Of a DNA stretch of 64,000 nucleotides, positions 1-12,366 are shown in pieces. A program made the translations under genes and the position numbers. The stretch is from Adiantum capillus-veneris (lineage: Eukaryota; Streptophyta; Polypodiopsida; Polypodiales; Pteridaceae). The stretch covers positions 34,300,396 to 34,364,395 of the forward strand of contig CM043960.1 in NCBI GenBank assembly GCA_014529385.2, given 5' to 3'. Numbering within the stretch: the stretch's first letter is position 1; each line of letters opens with the position of its first letter. The notes beneath the pieces were generated by a model that was given only the letters and a program-made list of their open reading frames with translations, was not told the origin of the DNA and searched no databases.

Positions 1-930
1 TCGTGGTCGTGGGCACCACCGAAGCGAGTTCTCTTAACCGGGGCCATTTTACTCACTACTTTAAATGATAAACTTGAAGAAAAGAGCTAAAGTCCGAGAG
101 CATCATAACAACCCAATAGCAGATTAGAATTATTAAAGAATCCTCCTTAGGCAAGAGATTAGATTTTTCCTTCGAGACCTAGCAATTTTATGGGTAATTC
201 CTTACTTACCCTATGGGAAATGGCTCTAAGGTTAATTACTTGGCTTAGATGATTAAGAAATTCAGAATTTTACTAATTGATTCACGAAAGAGATGAAGTA
301 AGCAAGCTCATTCATTTTCCTAGCGCAATATGAAGATGCAGAATTGCCGCAGGTATGTGTGACATAAAATTCTCTTCTTAATGGCCTAATGACGGATTAA
401 TTTTCAGCCTTAATCACATTTTAATGTGGGAGAAGATTGAATCTAATTTAATTACAACACTATTGAGTGGTAAAAGAATGGATTTCATCAAATCTACACT
501 ATTATTGGCTGACAATTTATTAACTATGCTGCCTAGAGAGAGAATCTTTCCTAATCATGCATTAATGCTTGGTTAAGGATGATGAATGGCTGCATAATTT
601 AGCTAATTCAATGATGATTATTGAATGGAGTATAACTATGGAGATTTAGGGAGCAGCGATAGGGAATTATAGCCAGGATTAAGCATAGTAGCTAAGGAAT
701 TTGGAGAATAAAGATGAGAATTAAGAAGAGCAATAATTAAACCATGATTACCATGATTAGGAGCTGAGAATCCTCTGATTTTTCTGATCCAATGAATCCT
801 CAAGATGAGAATTTCGGCAGCACCTCCCTCCTTGCTCCTCCTTCAAAAACTGTGTGTGTACCGGGAGCACCTCCCCAAGGTGTGTGTAGGTGTGTGTGTG
901 TGTGTGTGTGCACTGGGTGTGTGTGTGAGC

Positions 931-961
<31 letters not shown>

Positions 962-1628
962 TGCCTTTAAATAGGCCTCCTCAAGCTGAAAATCGATTTG
1001 TGCTGCTATAAGCATCTGAGTGAGCACTCAGTCCTTGCATGGCAAGTCTAGTTGCCTACCCACCAAGTGTCCGATTGGTTTAGTTAACTTGTTTTCACAC
1101 TTAGCTGCAAGCTTGGAAACTTCCCAAAGACTCCCACAAGGCAAGAGGGCGCCCCCTAGCTGCTAAAGTTGGTATGGAGTGGCCTAGAACCTGTTCCCAC
1201 AAAGCCCCGGGCCCCCGGTGCCTCCCCGGACAATTTTATGAAAAATTGGTTTTAGGCTAAAACAGGCCATACGAGTCGGATTTTGATGCCGTAAATTTCT
1301 GTACTGAGATCTAACTAAGGCGTACTAGACCGAGTACCTGCCATATTTAGCAGCTCCTCGGGGTTCGAAAATGCATTTTTTTCAAATTCGGGGTACGGGT
1401 GCAGATTTTCGAGATGGTCAAAACTGGATGGGTCGGGTGACCAAAGCCTTACTATATTTGGAAAATTTTCACAAAAAGTATTTTAATTCACATTTTGAAG
1501 CTTTATAACATTCTAAACATCATGGCACTGACAGAATTCAGAAAACTGCTAAAAGTAGTAACTTTTTTCCATTATGATCATTTCATGGTACAAGGGTGCT
1601 CTTTTTGGTTGGGGTCAGAGACCTTACA
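1..1628 (-). repeat. 3' LTR of the gag-only element, partial
   Basis: Aligns from base 1 with the right-hand LTR from 4443 onwards and stops exactly where similarity is lost (1628 against 6049). It should extend about 1.2 kb further left to match the full LTR. It is about 21 bp longer than the matching part of the right copy, mostly from extra TG units at 885-910. Confidence 0.85.
851..960. repeat. interrupted TG microsatellite inside LTR
   Basis: Runs of TG broken by short unique bits; the matching tract in the other LTR is 5290-5382 and is shorter. It is part of the LTR rather than an independent feature. ORFs across it are artefacts of the repeat. Confidence 0.9.
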
Positions 1629-1638
1629 ACCTCCCCAA
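1629..1638 (-). other. polypurine tract of the gag-only element
   Basis: The minus strand reads TTGGGGAGGT immediately before the LTR start TGTAAGGTC. This is the expected place and composition for the plus-strand primer of an LTR element, and it fixes the orientation as minus. Confidence 0.75.
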
Positions 1639-1639
1639 C

Positions 1640-1810
1640 GTGAAAAATTTGAGATGTCCTCATCTCAAGAATACATCTGGATAAACTCTATGCTAACTAC
1701 TTAGGTACATATATCCTTTGTCTAAAGTAAAAACATTCTTTGATATTAGAATAGTCTTTAGCTTTATGTGTCTTATTCTGTTGAACTTTGATGAGATTCT
1801 GGTGCTTGAT
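1640..1810. other. short untranslated segment between gag stop and polypurine tract
   Basis: Only about 170 bases separate the gag stop from the 3' LTR. No coding signal is seen; pol is entirely absent here. Confidence 0.6.
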
Positions 1811-2759
1811 TTATTGCTCACTAGGATTAGCAGTTGCATCATACATTGCTGCTCTCTCATCAACTTCATCACCCACAGTTGGTTGTCTCAGTGCGGCATT
1901 AGCGAAAGCTCCGGTTCCTTGTCCTATGTATCCTCTTCCTCGGCCTCCTCTTCCGTTTGGTTGACCTCGCCCATTGACGTTCAGAGGTATATTATTAGCA
2001 CCAGATGTTTGGGAAATCCTTTTTGGACATCGACTTTTGTAATTTCCATGCTCCTGGAACTCAAAGCATCTTATATTGGGAAACTCGGTAGCTGTCGTAG
2101 TAGCTACTACAGGACGATGGTCGTATGCAGGGTTGATTGGTCTGTTACTCCAGTTGTCTGTCCTGGCCCTCTTTGACAAATAGTATTGACTATCTTGGGT
2201 AGTCCTCTGAACCTCTTTAGCTAACGGTTTGGCCCTTAGCAAGGCATCCTGTAGTGTTGTCGGCCTGAGAGCTTCTAGTCGGTTGTTCAGGGAGTCGATG
2301 AGTCCTTGGCAGAACCGTGCTACCTGTTGTTCCAATGTCATATTAGGAGCATATCTCCGAAGAGTGACAAACTTTGAATAATATTCTTCGACAGATAAAG
2401 TCAGCTACCGAAGGAAAAAAAAACTCGTTCATCTTCAAGGTTTTATAGGCGGGTGGTAAGTAACGCTCCATCATAGCAGCCTTGATGTCTTCCCATGACT
2501 GGGAAGATCCCTTGATATCCAAGTCCCTGCAATGTTGTTTCCACCAGATCTTGGCATCACCAGACAAGCGGAACATTGCAAGCATGGTTTGGTTCTCGGG
2601 TTGAGTTCTCACAGCTTCGAAATAGTCATCCATAGCCTCCATCCATACTTCTGCATCTCTTTCCACATTTGCCCCTTCGCCTTTAAAGGTTGGAGGCTGA
2701 GCTTGCTTAAGGAGAAGCTTTTTCTCTTGAACGGCGGTATATAGCGCAATAGACGGTAC
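1811..2759 (-). pseudogene. gag: retrotransposon gag (capsid/nucleocapsid), frameshifted
   Basis: Structural protein that would package element RNA in cytoplasmic particles. The N-terminal half shows the Ty3/gypsy gag pattern (AEVWMEAMDDYFEA, KIWWKQHC, SWEDIKAAMMERYLPPAY). The C-terminal half has a capsid tail, then a zinc-knuckle-like segment CFEFQEHGNYKSRCPKR in which the second cysteine is missing (normal form C-x2-C-x4-H-x4-C), then an RG-rich tail. The two halves are in different frames; the break lies at or near the homopolymer at 2411-2421, so this copy is inactive. The frame also opens directly after an AG at 2760, which suggests a splice acceptor (see the possible LTR exon at 4349-4489). 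The stop is at 1811 and no pol follows. Confidence 0.85.
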
Positions 2760-2761
2760 CT

Positions 2762-3251
2762 ATCCAATGGTATAAAACTCATTACTATAGCACTCTTCTC
2801 AAATGAACCTATGCTTTTCCATACTCAAGAAGAAATTTAACTTTTTTGGGCTTAACCAGCCTACTTAATCTGTACAGCTATCACAAAGGATTTTAACCAT
2901 TCCACCATCTAAATTCCATTGAATACATCCAAAATTATCCAATAAATAATGGTAAAAACTTTACTCGAGAGCTTTGATCCATACTTATAACTTTATGTGC
3001 ATCAACAGGCTACCTGCCCGCAGCACTAGTCGCACCAACGACTTCTCAAAAAACATCATGTGAAACCCATTGAATCCCAACAAGCTCAACGAGTAAAACT
3101 CTTTAACATCACTCAAGAGACAATCCACTAGACAAATCCAATGTCATTATTCTAGGAAACATCATGCGCAAGCTTTGTGTACGAGCTATCCTACTATCCC
3201 TTATTTTTCAAAATTTCAAACAACATCAGTTTTCCAGTTCGTAAACCTATA
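2762..3251 (-). other. leader (possible intron) between primer-binding site and gag
   Basis: About 490 bases with no ORF of note. On the minus strand it ends in a TAG dinucleotide boundary just before the open gag frame, which fits a 3' splice site. Confidence 0.4.
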
Positions 3252-3263
3252 GCTCTGATACCA
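3252..3263 (-). other. primer-binding site (initiator Met tRNA)
   Basis: The minus strand reads TGGTATCAGAGC two bases after the LTR end CCTCACA. This is the standard primer-binding sequence of plant LTR elements, complementary to the 3' end of initiator methionine tRNA. Confidence 0.85.
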
Positions 3264-3265
3264 GG

Positions 3266-5352
3266 TGTGAGGTCCCCACCCCGTCGTATCAAACGAAGGA
3301 TCTGATGGTGAACCTCGTGGACACTAGATCTATTGTGGAAGCAAACAAAGTGGTTCAGGGTTCAGCTAGCGGATGATCTCTCATCACAAAGTGAGTCGAG
3401 CTCGAGCCTACTAGCAATGAGATCTAGCTCCACCTCGCAGGGGAAGCGTACTTAAGCTATCTAGCGATCCTAAGACTCACCTTCCAAGAGGAGAGAAACC
3501 CCGAGTACCTTTTTCCCCATGTTTCAGAGGCACGTACTCTCGAGATTTCACCGCTCTAGGGGCAATGAGTATTACTAATATCGAATTAAACACTATGGAG
3601 ACAGACAGTTCCCAACCAATCAGGACCACCCATCTCGTAGGCATTGGCAAACTGAGCAAAGCACCCACTTTCCACCCCCACACTCACACTTCCTTGTGTA
3701 TCCTAATTACTACCACATTGGTTGTTCAACATAAAGATTCCTTGATTATATTCCGAATCACAGTGTTCGTTAGGACAGTCCTTGAAACAGTATTGCAAAT
3801 CGGCACCAAGACAATATTCTAGTAAAAATTCTACTCAAACTTATTCATTAAAATTCCAATGTTCTGGAGGTACAACATCCCCCCTCCAGCAAGAGTTTAC
3901 TCCTCCCGTTGTCGCCTAGCTGCCCATACAACTAGGTATGTCCACCGCATAGAAAGCACGACATGGACATTCCCACCGCTTAACCAGCAGATGTGGGTTC
4001 CCACCGCTTAACCAGCAGTCGTGGGTATCCACCGCTTAACCAACAGTCGTGGATTCAAGAGCCCTTAACCAGGAACTCTGCCCCCTATGATCAGGAGGGG
4101 GTTCATCACTAATTCAACATTGGAAAAAGAATGAACATGCCGAGCTAAATTTTCCCTAGTAGACATTCTTTCCTATTGCAAACAGTATATCCGTTAATCA
4201 TTTATTTCCTACTTTAGACTTTAATATACAAATGAATTCAATTGCTGAGGTTTTCGTCGGATTTCTCCAACATGTTTGGGGATATGTTCATTCCTAGCTA
4301 AACGTATGCAATGTTAAATTAAAAAACTTGAATAAAACTGTGATCTACCTCTTCCATTTCTTCGTCATTGGCTTGTGAGATGGCCGGTGCTTGTTCGACC
4401 ATGGGAGCTTTTCCTTTTCCATTTGTATTGCTCGTTCCCGCCTCGTGGTCGTGGGCACCATCGAAGCGAGTTCTCTTAACCGGGGCCATTTTACTCACTA
4501 CTTTAAATGATAAACTTGAAGAAAAGAGCTAAAGTCCGAGAGCATCATAACAACCGAATGGCAGATTAAAATTATTAAAGAATCGTCCTTAGGCAAGAGA
4601 TTAGATTTTTCCTTCGAGACCTAGCAATTTTATGGGTAATTCCTTACTTACCCTATGGGAAATGGCTCGAAGGTTAATTACTTGGCTTAGATGATTAAGA
4701 AATTCAGAATTTTACTAATTGATTCACGAAAGAGATGAAGTAAGCAAGCTCATTCATTTTCCTAGAGCAATATGAAGATGCAGAATTGCCGCAGGCATGT
4801 GTGACATAAAATTCTCTTCTTAATGGCCTAATGACGGATTAATTTTCAGCCTTAATCACATTTTAATGTGGGAGAAGATTGAGTTTAATTTAATCACAAC
4901 ACTATTGAGTGGTAAAAGAATGGATTTCATCAAATCTACACTATTACTGGCTGACAATTTATTAACTATGCTGCCTAGAGAGAGAATCTTTCCTAATCAT
5001 GCATTAATCCTTGGTTAAGGATGATGAATGGCTGCATAATTTAGCTAATTGAATGATGATTATGTAATGGAGTATAAATATGGAGATTTAGAGAGCAACT
5101 ATAGGGAATTATAGCCAGGATTAAGCATAGTAGCTAAGGAATTTGGAGAATAAAGATGAGAATTAAGAAGAGCAGTAAATAAACCATGATTACCGTGATT
5201 AGGAGTTGACAATCCTCTAATTTTTCTGATCCAATGAATCCTCAAGATGAGAATTTCGGCAGCACCTCCCTCCTTGCTTCTCCTTCAAAAACTGTGTGTG
5301 TACCGACAGCACCTCCCCAAGGTGTGTGTGTGCACTGGGTGTGTGTGTGAGC

Positions 5353-5383
<31 letters not shown>

Positions 5384-6049
5384 TGCCTTTAAATAGGCCT
5401 CCTCAAGCTGAAAATCTATTTGTGCTGCTATAAGCATCTGAGTAAGCACTCAGTCCTTGCATGGCAAGTCTAGTTGCCTACCCACCAAGTGTCTGGTTGG
5501 TTTAGTTAACTGGTTTTAACACTTAGCTGCAAGCTTGGAAGCTTCCCAAAGACTCCCACAAGGCAAGAGGGCGCCCCCTAGCTTCTAAAGGTTGTATGGA
5601 GTGGCCTGGAACCTGTTCCCACACAACCCCGGGCCCCCGGTGCCTCCCAGACAATTTTATGAAAAATTGGTTTTAGGCTAAAACGGGCCATACGAGTCGG
5701 ATTTTGATGCCATAAATTTCTATACTGAGATCTAACTAAGGCGTACTGGCCTGAGTACCTGCCATATTTAGCAGCTCCTCGGGGTTCGAAAATGCATTTT
5801 TTTCAAATTCGGGGTACGGGTGCATGTTTTTGAGACGGTCAAAACTGGATGGGTCGGGTGACCAAAGACTTACTATATTTGGAAAATTTTCACAAAAATT
5901 ATTTTAATTCACATTTCGAAGCTTTATAACATTCTAAACATCATGGCACTGACAGAATTCGGAAAACTGCTAAAAATAGCAACTTTTTTCCATTATGATC
6001 ATTTCATGGTACAAGGGTGCTCTTTTTGGTTGGGGTCAGAGACCTTACA
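3266..6049 (-). repeat. 5' LTR of the gag-only element, complete
   Basis: 2784 bases bounded by TGTGAGGTC on the left and GACCTTACA on the right, with a primer-binding site directly outside the left end. Its right 1.6 kb matches 1-1628. A 33-bp-spaced motif (CACCGCTTAACCAGCAG) recurs three times at 3975-4050. It also contains a TG microsatellite at 5290-5382 and an open minus-strand frame at 4489. Confidence 0.85.
4349..4489 (-). CDS. possible first coding exon of gag lying inside the LTR
   Basis: A minus-strand ATG at 4489 opens a 47-codon frame rich in Lys/Arg then Glu (starts MAPVKRTRFDGAHD, ends NDEEMEE), stopping about 10 codons later if unspliced. At 4349 it meets a good 5' splice site (GAG then GTAGAT). 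The open gag frame begins at 2759 after an AG, and the reading phase matches. Splicing would remove the primer-binding site region. The same ATG is present in the other LTR (about position 48). This is inference from sequence only; the phase match has a one-in-three chance of being accidental. Confidence 0.35.
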
Positions 6050-9000
6050 GAAAAGTTGCAAGAGTTGCCACCTTATCAATTAGACCCAAGTTCACTGAAG
6101 ACGACAAAAAAAAATTACTTGTCTAAGGAACAACTTGAAGAAAACAACACCATGTTTTAAACTGGTAGGTTCAAGAGTGAAGAAGAACACCAAGTGGAAC
6201 TGCAAATGCTACCAAAGGAGATATATGATGTAGGTGCTAAGCTAGACACCAAAGAAGACAATAGAAGGCTAGGCCTAAGAGACTTCTACGATTAGGAACC
6301 ATGTGGTGTGGATTGCCAAAAGGCATTTGAGTTACTGTCTACGATCAAAGAAAATGGGTCAGACCAAATCACTAATCAACAAGGGCAGAAGGTAGAAGTA
6401 GTAATCACTAAGGAGATAGTGGCCGAGGCACTGAAGTTACCAATTGAAGGTATGACGAGATAGAAAGACAACATGCACTTTTACAAAAGAGACTACTTCT
6501 ACCACCTTTTCTGATCTCATCCAAAGGCAAGTGGAAGAACCAGCTCGTGTATACCATCAACACTTCCACTTCTTATCAAAGAGGTGGCCATGGTACATCA
6601 CCCCAAACCATGCGGTTGCGACCACCTTCACTCAAGTGTTGAAGTCGACAACCAGGCAGGCAATTGATCATGCGCAGTACGTGCTTACAACATTGAAAGG
6701 CACAAATAAAGAAGGCAAAATCATATATCTGGGTGCTCCTAAAGTGCTGACAAGAATAGCATATCATGCTATTGGAATGGCCGACAATTTGCCGCCAGTC
6801 CCAGATCAGAACACTTGGATTGTGGTTGCTCAACATTCTCCAAGAACCACGCGTTCAACAAAGAGAGTGTATAAGCCAGACAAAGAATCTGCAGAAAGCT
6901 CCCATGAAGCTCATAATAGCAAAAGCTTAGACAATGAAGAAAGATGGGCAAGAATTGAAGAAATAAAAAAAAATCAGTAGCCGCACACCAAGAAGAACCT
7001 CAACAAAAGAAGGCGAGATTTGAAAGAGAAAAGAAGACTTATGAAAGGAGCCACCAAGCTGCAGGTGAGGACCTTGAAAGATGGGTTCCAAGAGATATAA
7101 GAGAACCCAGAACCAAGAACCCTTCACGAAAAGAAACAGAGGATCCCAAGGATTTTCTTGAGCGCATGTATGCAAAGGAAGAAGCCTTAAACTTGAAAGA
7201 AGCTCAAGAAGCTGAAAGGAAAGCAAAGGAAGAACCCTCTGAGCAACAAAGACAAGTCAAAACTATTGAACAAAGTGAGTCACATCACGACCAGGGAGAG
7301 ATGTCTCCGAAACCCACTTCACCCACTACGGAGCAAGAAGACCAACCAATGCCAAGCCCAAACCCTTCACCAACAGCTAAACCCAATGAAGGCAAGGAAG
7401 CAAAGGGAAAAGAGCCTGAAAAATAGGCAGAAGCAAGTTTTGACTAGCCAAAAGAAACAGAAAAAACTGAGGTAGGACCTTCTACAACAAACCAACCAGA
7501 AACAGTCGAGGCATCCACAAAGCCTCAAGAAGTAGAAGCAGCCAAGGCAACTGGAACACCTCAAGGAGGAGAAGTATAACCCCCTCCATGGCCACAAGCA
7601 GAAAGCACATCACAACCCAAAGAGCCACAAATTGAAACAACCAAAACCTCTAAACAACCTTAGGGAGAGCCTGAAGAATGGGAAACAAATGACGAAATCA
7701 TCTTGCAAGTCAATGAATATGCCAAGCAAATGCAACTGATGACAGATAAAATGCAAACATCAGTACTTAGCCGTGCTGCTATGGCTAAGGAGCTTGAGCT
7801 AGTCATTGATGCTCTACAAGGAGAGCTAGATGACAGGATGAACATCATTTCAGATCTACAAAGACAGATCAAAGGGTTGAAAGATGAATCAAGAACAACA
7901 TCAACTTGAAAAGGAGAAGAAGCAGAAAGAGATGAAAGAGTTGGGAGAGCTTATGACTAAATTGTTTGATGCGTGAAAGAGCAAAGATCAACAGCTGACG
8001 GAAGTAACCAATGAACTTCTAACCACTACTCTATTATTACAAAAGATTCAAGTGCAGCTCAATGTAGCAAATGCTTCTTTGCAGTACTCCGAGCAAAGGA
8101 TCAATGATCAGGCAACATTTTTGAGATAGATAAGAGAGAACCTTGTTTGTCGCTTCAGTCAAAGGTACATATGAAGTCTATAAGACTTTGGAAAAGTGAA
8201 ACAAGGATGTCCATCTTGAGCTGAAGCTAGAACAATCACAAAGATGAGACCTTGCCTTAATGCGGGTCCAACGTGAAGAGAAATTGCTCAAAGAGATAGC
8301 AAAACTAGAAAGAGTCAGCCTGCTAAGAGAGGGACAACCAAAAAATCAAGAAGAAGCAGGAACATCTAAACAACCAATAGTCAACATACCCTCAGTCTCA
8401 TTTGCTGAGATGGAAACACAGCCCGTCAGAAGGACTGGCAAGAGAATCAAACATTCAAGCACCAGTCACTGAAGCTGAGCAAGTTCCCATGGTCCAGCTT
8501 TCTAAAACTGAGGAAGATGCACTAAAAGAGCAGATTTCCCAAGAAACAGATGCTGAATGGAAAGTAGCAATGGATTGGGAGTTGAGAGTTCTCCACTCGG
8601 TAAATGTAACTCAACTCACTCCCAACCAAATCAATGCTCAATGGCATCAGCAATCACTTCCATACCCCTTGATCAAAGTGGAGTTACTACAAGTAAAGGA
8701 AGGACTATACAAAGATATGCAGGCAGAAGGCTTAGAGGATATCCATACCATGTGGAGAAAGAGCTGGTTGAACAAGAATTTGAGATATCTAATTCTATTC
8801 ACAAGAGCACCTGCAGCCTTCCAAAAGACCCAACATTCTGTCATGTACCAAGGGTAAGGACATGGCAGGCATACGAAGCACTAAAAAAGAAGAGGCCTAC
8901 ATGGCTGAATTACCCACGACTATTAGCTACAGAGCAAAGACCAGCAATGGAGGAGTACATGGTGAAAACCCTAACGGGTGCCATGACTTTCTTCAAGAGC

Positions 9001-9470
9001 CTCCCTAACCTCTCATGTGCCATGCTATATAAGATTTGCAGAATGCTGCTCACCTGCATTCAAGCTTTTTACGAGCCTGAGCAAGACGGAGCATCATGGA
9101 TGTCTTTCCTCAAAGGAAATAAAGGTCTCTGTTATGACTTAAGTGGACAGCCTTCAGAAGAAGTCCTTTATGGCTTCTATGTCCGATTGCATCTTTTTGC
9201 CCTCTAGCAATATGTCGGTGTTTGATGAAGCATTCTATTCATGTTTCTTCACTTGGCGAACAAAGATATTTGGGCCAGTGATAAGTAACCTTACATCCAT
9301 ATTTGTTGGCTATTCAGTCATTGAATTTAAAAACAGAGTCACCATGTAGTTCTTGCAAGTTCCTGACAAAGAAACAAGACTCAAATATGAGAAAGCACTA
9401 CATGCGCTTAAAGACCGCCTCGCCAATCGTCAACCCGAAGACTACTTCAATCCATGAAGCTGTGTCAAGG
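6050..9470 (+). pseudogene. decayed long coiled-coil ORF of a retroelement-like repeat
   Basis: A protein-like frame starts at the insertion point (6050) and can be followed for about 3.4 kb through several stops and frame changes. Parts: 6050-6520 with four in-frame stops; 6531-6980, including GKIIYLGAPKVLTRIAYHAI; 6981-7909, a Glu/Lys/Gln-rich and Pro-rich segment, then a heptad-like coiled coil at 7703-7909; 7910-8480, more charged helical sequence; 8402-8857 and 8860-9207, a globular part (YMVKTLTGAMTFFKSLPNL). Many stops are TAG or TGA, as expected from C-to-T decay of a methylated repeat. It ends shortly before a polypurine tract, so it was probably an accessory or gag-like ORF of a large non-autonomous element. 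The family is not recognised. Confidence 0.5.
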
Positions 9471-9482
9471 GATGCCATAATC

Positions 9483-9495
9483 AAGGAGGGGGAGA
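9483..9495 (+). other. polypurine tract (3' end of the decayed element)
   Basis: AAGGAGGGGGAGA followed by ATGCTAGC. This form, GGGGGAGAATG, is typical of the 3' end of plant gypsy and copia internal regions, and supports the view that 6050-9470 belonged to an LTR element on the plus strand. Confidence 0.5.
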
Positions 9496-9860
9496 ATGCT
9501 AGCAACAAGCTAAATCGGACAACATTTTTTGGAGCTGTTATTGTAAAAACACTTATTATTTTGATGAATTGAGAATGTTGTAACTCCTACTTTCCAAATA
9601 AATAGTGTAATTAATGAGCAAGGGCTACATGCTTCTAGATTGTATCAACCTGTCTTTAGTTAGAGCTCCCAAATATCAGTTTTGACCATAAAAACCTTAG
9701 GTAAGATATAAAAGCCAATTTTTGTAAGTATTTTATAAGCATTTTATAAGTATTTTATAAGTATTTTATAAGTTTTGGATAATAGAACACAATGTGAACT
9801 AACGATGCTCACTTCTCTCCTTCTCACGCTTCCTACTCCCTTCTTAGTTGTCACATTATA
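9496..9860 (+). repeat. possible LTR start with 11-bp tandem repeats
   Basis: AT-rich sequence following the polypurine tract, with a TATAAAAG motif at about 9708 and four copies of GTATTTTATAA at 9727-9773. A second LTR copy is not visible in the window, so the assignment rests on position only. Confidence 0.35.
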
Positions 9861-10439
9861 GTGTCGTCTGTTGCACTGCAACCGTAGGTAAGAGCTCTAT
9901 GCATTGACGTAAGCATTTCATGGTAATCTGTAGCTTTTGATGTCACCGACCCGCGGCCTAATTTTATCATAAGTAGAAATTTAAGCTTCAAAATTATAAA
10001 ATAAGTATAGGCGGGGTATTGGGGCATCATTTCTAAGCATTTAGATGCATTCTGGGTCAAAAACGACTAGGTCAAAAACTCACTTCTGTTAATAATCATG
10101 ATTTTTGCACTTGACCTAAAGTGAGATTTGAGACCATAAGCATGTGTGCATAGGTCTTATAAACATTCCCTAGAAGTTTTGTAACATTTGTATGTCGTTT
10201 GATGCTGTAACGGATGTGATTTATTTGCCGATGAGCCACTAGCTTTTGGTGATTTATGTCATTTGAGTGTAGCTTGAGTTAGATGCGAGTTGTTTGTTGT
10301 TTTCCAAGAGATTGACAACCTCTTGTAGCCTCTATGCACTAGTCGAGTCAGCTTCATCTCATGGATTGACAATTATATTCGTTGTTCTTTCTATGTCTGC
10401 AATAAGATAGGAGTGAGGTTAGACACCCGTCCCACACTT
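9861..10439. other. unassigned stretch
   Basis: No ORF, repeat or RNA gene recognised. It ends where gypsy integrase tail similarity starts on the minus strand. Confidence 0.4.
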
Positions 10440-11974
10440 CAATAATTCGTTCTCTTGGTGGCTATCCTTTGTAGGGCTTTAGTAGGCTCACATGAAAAGC
10501 CTTGTGTATGAGCCAATGGTTGGGCAACTTGAGTTGATAAACCATATCATTGATTGGCTTCAAGATTTGAAAAGGACCATAGTATCTTTAGCTAGTTTAG
10601 CCTAATACTTTTGATGGCCTGTAGGATTTTTTCCAATCATTTGCCTCAACCGAGCCTTGGGAAACTTAAGTAAGACCCAATCATTTTCTTTGAATGTTAA
10701 GGCCCTTTTGTGATTATCAAGAGCATATTTTTGCCTTAGTTGAGAGATGGATATAGCCTCCTTAATCTTCTGGAAAGATTCTTGTAGGTCACGACTATAC
10801 TTATCGTGGAAGTGAAGATCTTCCCATGTACTTTAAGTAGCAAGGGACTTTTAGGTCTTCCCTCTATGATCTCAAAAGGTGTCTTTCCCGTAGTAGTATG
10901 GACAATATTATTGTACGCATACTATACAAGGGGTAAGTACTTCTCCCATTGTGAGCATTGATCTACTTTTGTAACTTAAGTCTTTAGTAAATCAAGAATC
11001 ATAAAATTGGCTATCTCACTTTGGCCATCCGTTTGTGGGTGCTAGGCCAAAGAGAAATTCAATCTTGTACCTAGATTTTTAAAGAGACCTTTCCAAAATT
11101 TACTGATCATTCTAGGATCTCTATCTGGCACAATGGATGGTTGCATTCCATGGTGTTTGAAAATATGAGATATGAAGAGGGTTGCCATTTGGTGTGCCTT
11201 AATAGTCTCTTTGATAGGAATAAAGTATGCTTTCTTGCTAAACCTATCAACTATTGTCCATATTCTCATGGAGACTTGGGTAATCCAAAGATAAAATCCA
11301 TGGATATACTCTCCCACGATGAATTAGGATTGGAAATGGCTGGAGTAATCCAAGTTGCTTCCCTCTACCATACTTGGTCTTTTTGCATACCACACATTTT
11401 AAAATATACTCTTGTATGTCTACTTTCATGGTAGGTCAATAGAAATACGTCTCTACTCCTCAAAGAGTAGGTTGAATGCCTCTATGTCCCGCCTAGGGAG
11501 GAGCATGGGATTCATACATGACTTTCTCACGAAGGGAGTGGGTAACACATAGCCTATTGCCATGGAGAAGATAACCATCCTACAATGTGAATGGTTCTTC
11601 TTTCTTTCCCAATGCAAGGGCTGACATTATGTCTTTAAAGTCATGGTCAGTAGCATACTCATCTATCATAGAAGATAGATCATTGTGAGTTTCTATAGGC
11701 ACCGCATTGACTCTTGGTCATCATGAAAGTGCATCAGCCACTTGATTATGCTTACCAGCAATGTGAGCAATATGAAAATAAAATTGCAAAAGAAAATGCG
11801 TCCACCTCATTTATTTGTTGAAAAGCTTGGTTTTCGTCATGAAGTACTTGAGACTTTGGTGGTCTGCTCACAAAATAAATGAAGTCCCCAATAGTAGATA
11901 GTGCTTCCAAGTGTCTAGGGCATGTAGAACAACTAAAAGCTCTTTCTTGTATACCCAGGGAGGTCACCTAATAA

Positions 11975-12235
11975 AAATGTAACCTATCACGTGAGTTCAA
12001 CAGAAAGGTATTTAAAGTTATTGAAACTTACAGAAATATATATACAGAAGGGCATTATTTTTTCAAATTTTAAAAAAACTTACAGATTTTAAAAGAAAAG
12101 GGTACATTATATTTTTAACAAAGTCTACAGATAAGGGGTTTTACAAACATGTCTTGAACGCACGTGATATGGTAGTTTTACACATAGTGAACCCCCCGAG
12201 CTTGTATATGCCCAAGACATGTTCATTGGTATTGA
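11975..12235. other. AT-rich insertion in the RNase H domain
   Basis: RNase H similarity stops at about 12235 and resumes near 11970. The 260 bases between are AT-rich with no protein match and have CACGTGA near both ends (about 11990 and 12161). It may be a small inserted element or a badly decayed stretch; no clear terminal repeat or TSD was found. Confidence 0.35.
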
Positions 12236-12366
12236 GCCTTCGACTCTCATATGCTATGGCATGCCCTTATTGAAGCAATACTACTCCTAGGCAATCACTA
12301 CAAGCATCACATCGAACCTCAAATGGTTTTGAGAGATTCGGAAGCATAAGGAGTGGTTGGGAGGTA

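Larger units (their letters stand above)
1..6049 (-). mobile_element. gag-only (non-autonomous) LTR retrotransposon, left end cut by window
   Basis: Two near-identical direct repeats (1-1628 and 4443-6049, a few percent different) end in the same sequence, GACCTTACA. Reading on the minus strand, the order is 5' LTR (6049 to 3266), primer-binding site, gag, polypurine tract, 3' LTR (1628 leftwards past the window edge). The LTR tips are inverted (TGTGAGGTC and GACCTTACA). The internal region is only about 1.64 kb and holds gag but no protease, reverse transcriptase or integrase, so any movement would have needed enzymes from another element. It lies inside the decayed ORF that starts at 6050. 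The left TSD is outside the window. Confidence 0.85.

Noticed and set aside
9851-10060. 69-codon minus-strand ORF
   Set aside because: No domain, no repeat relation, alternative start; likely chance.
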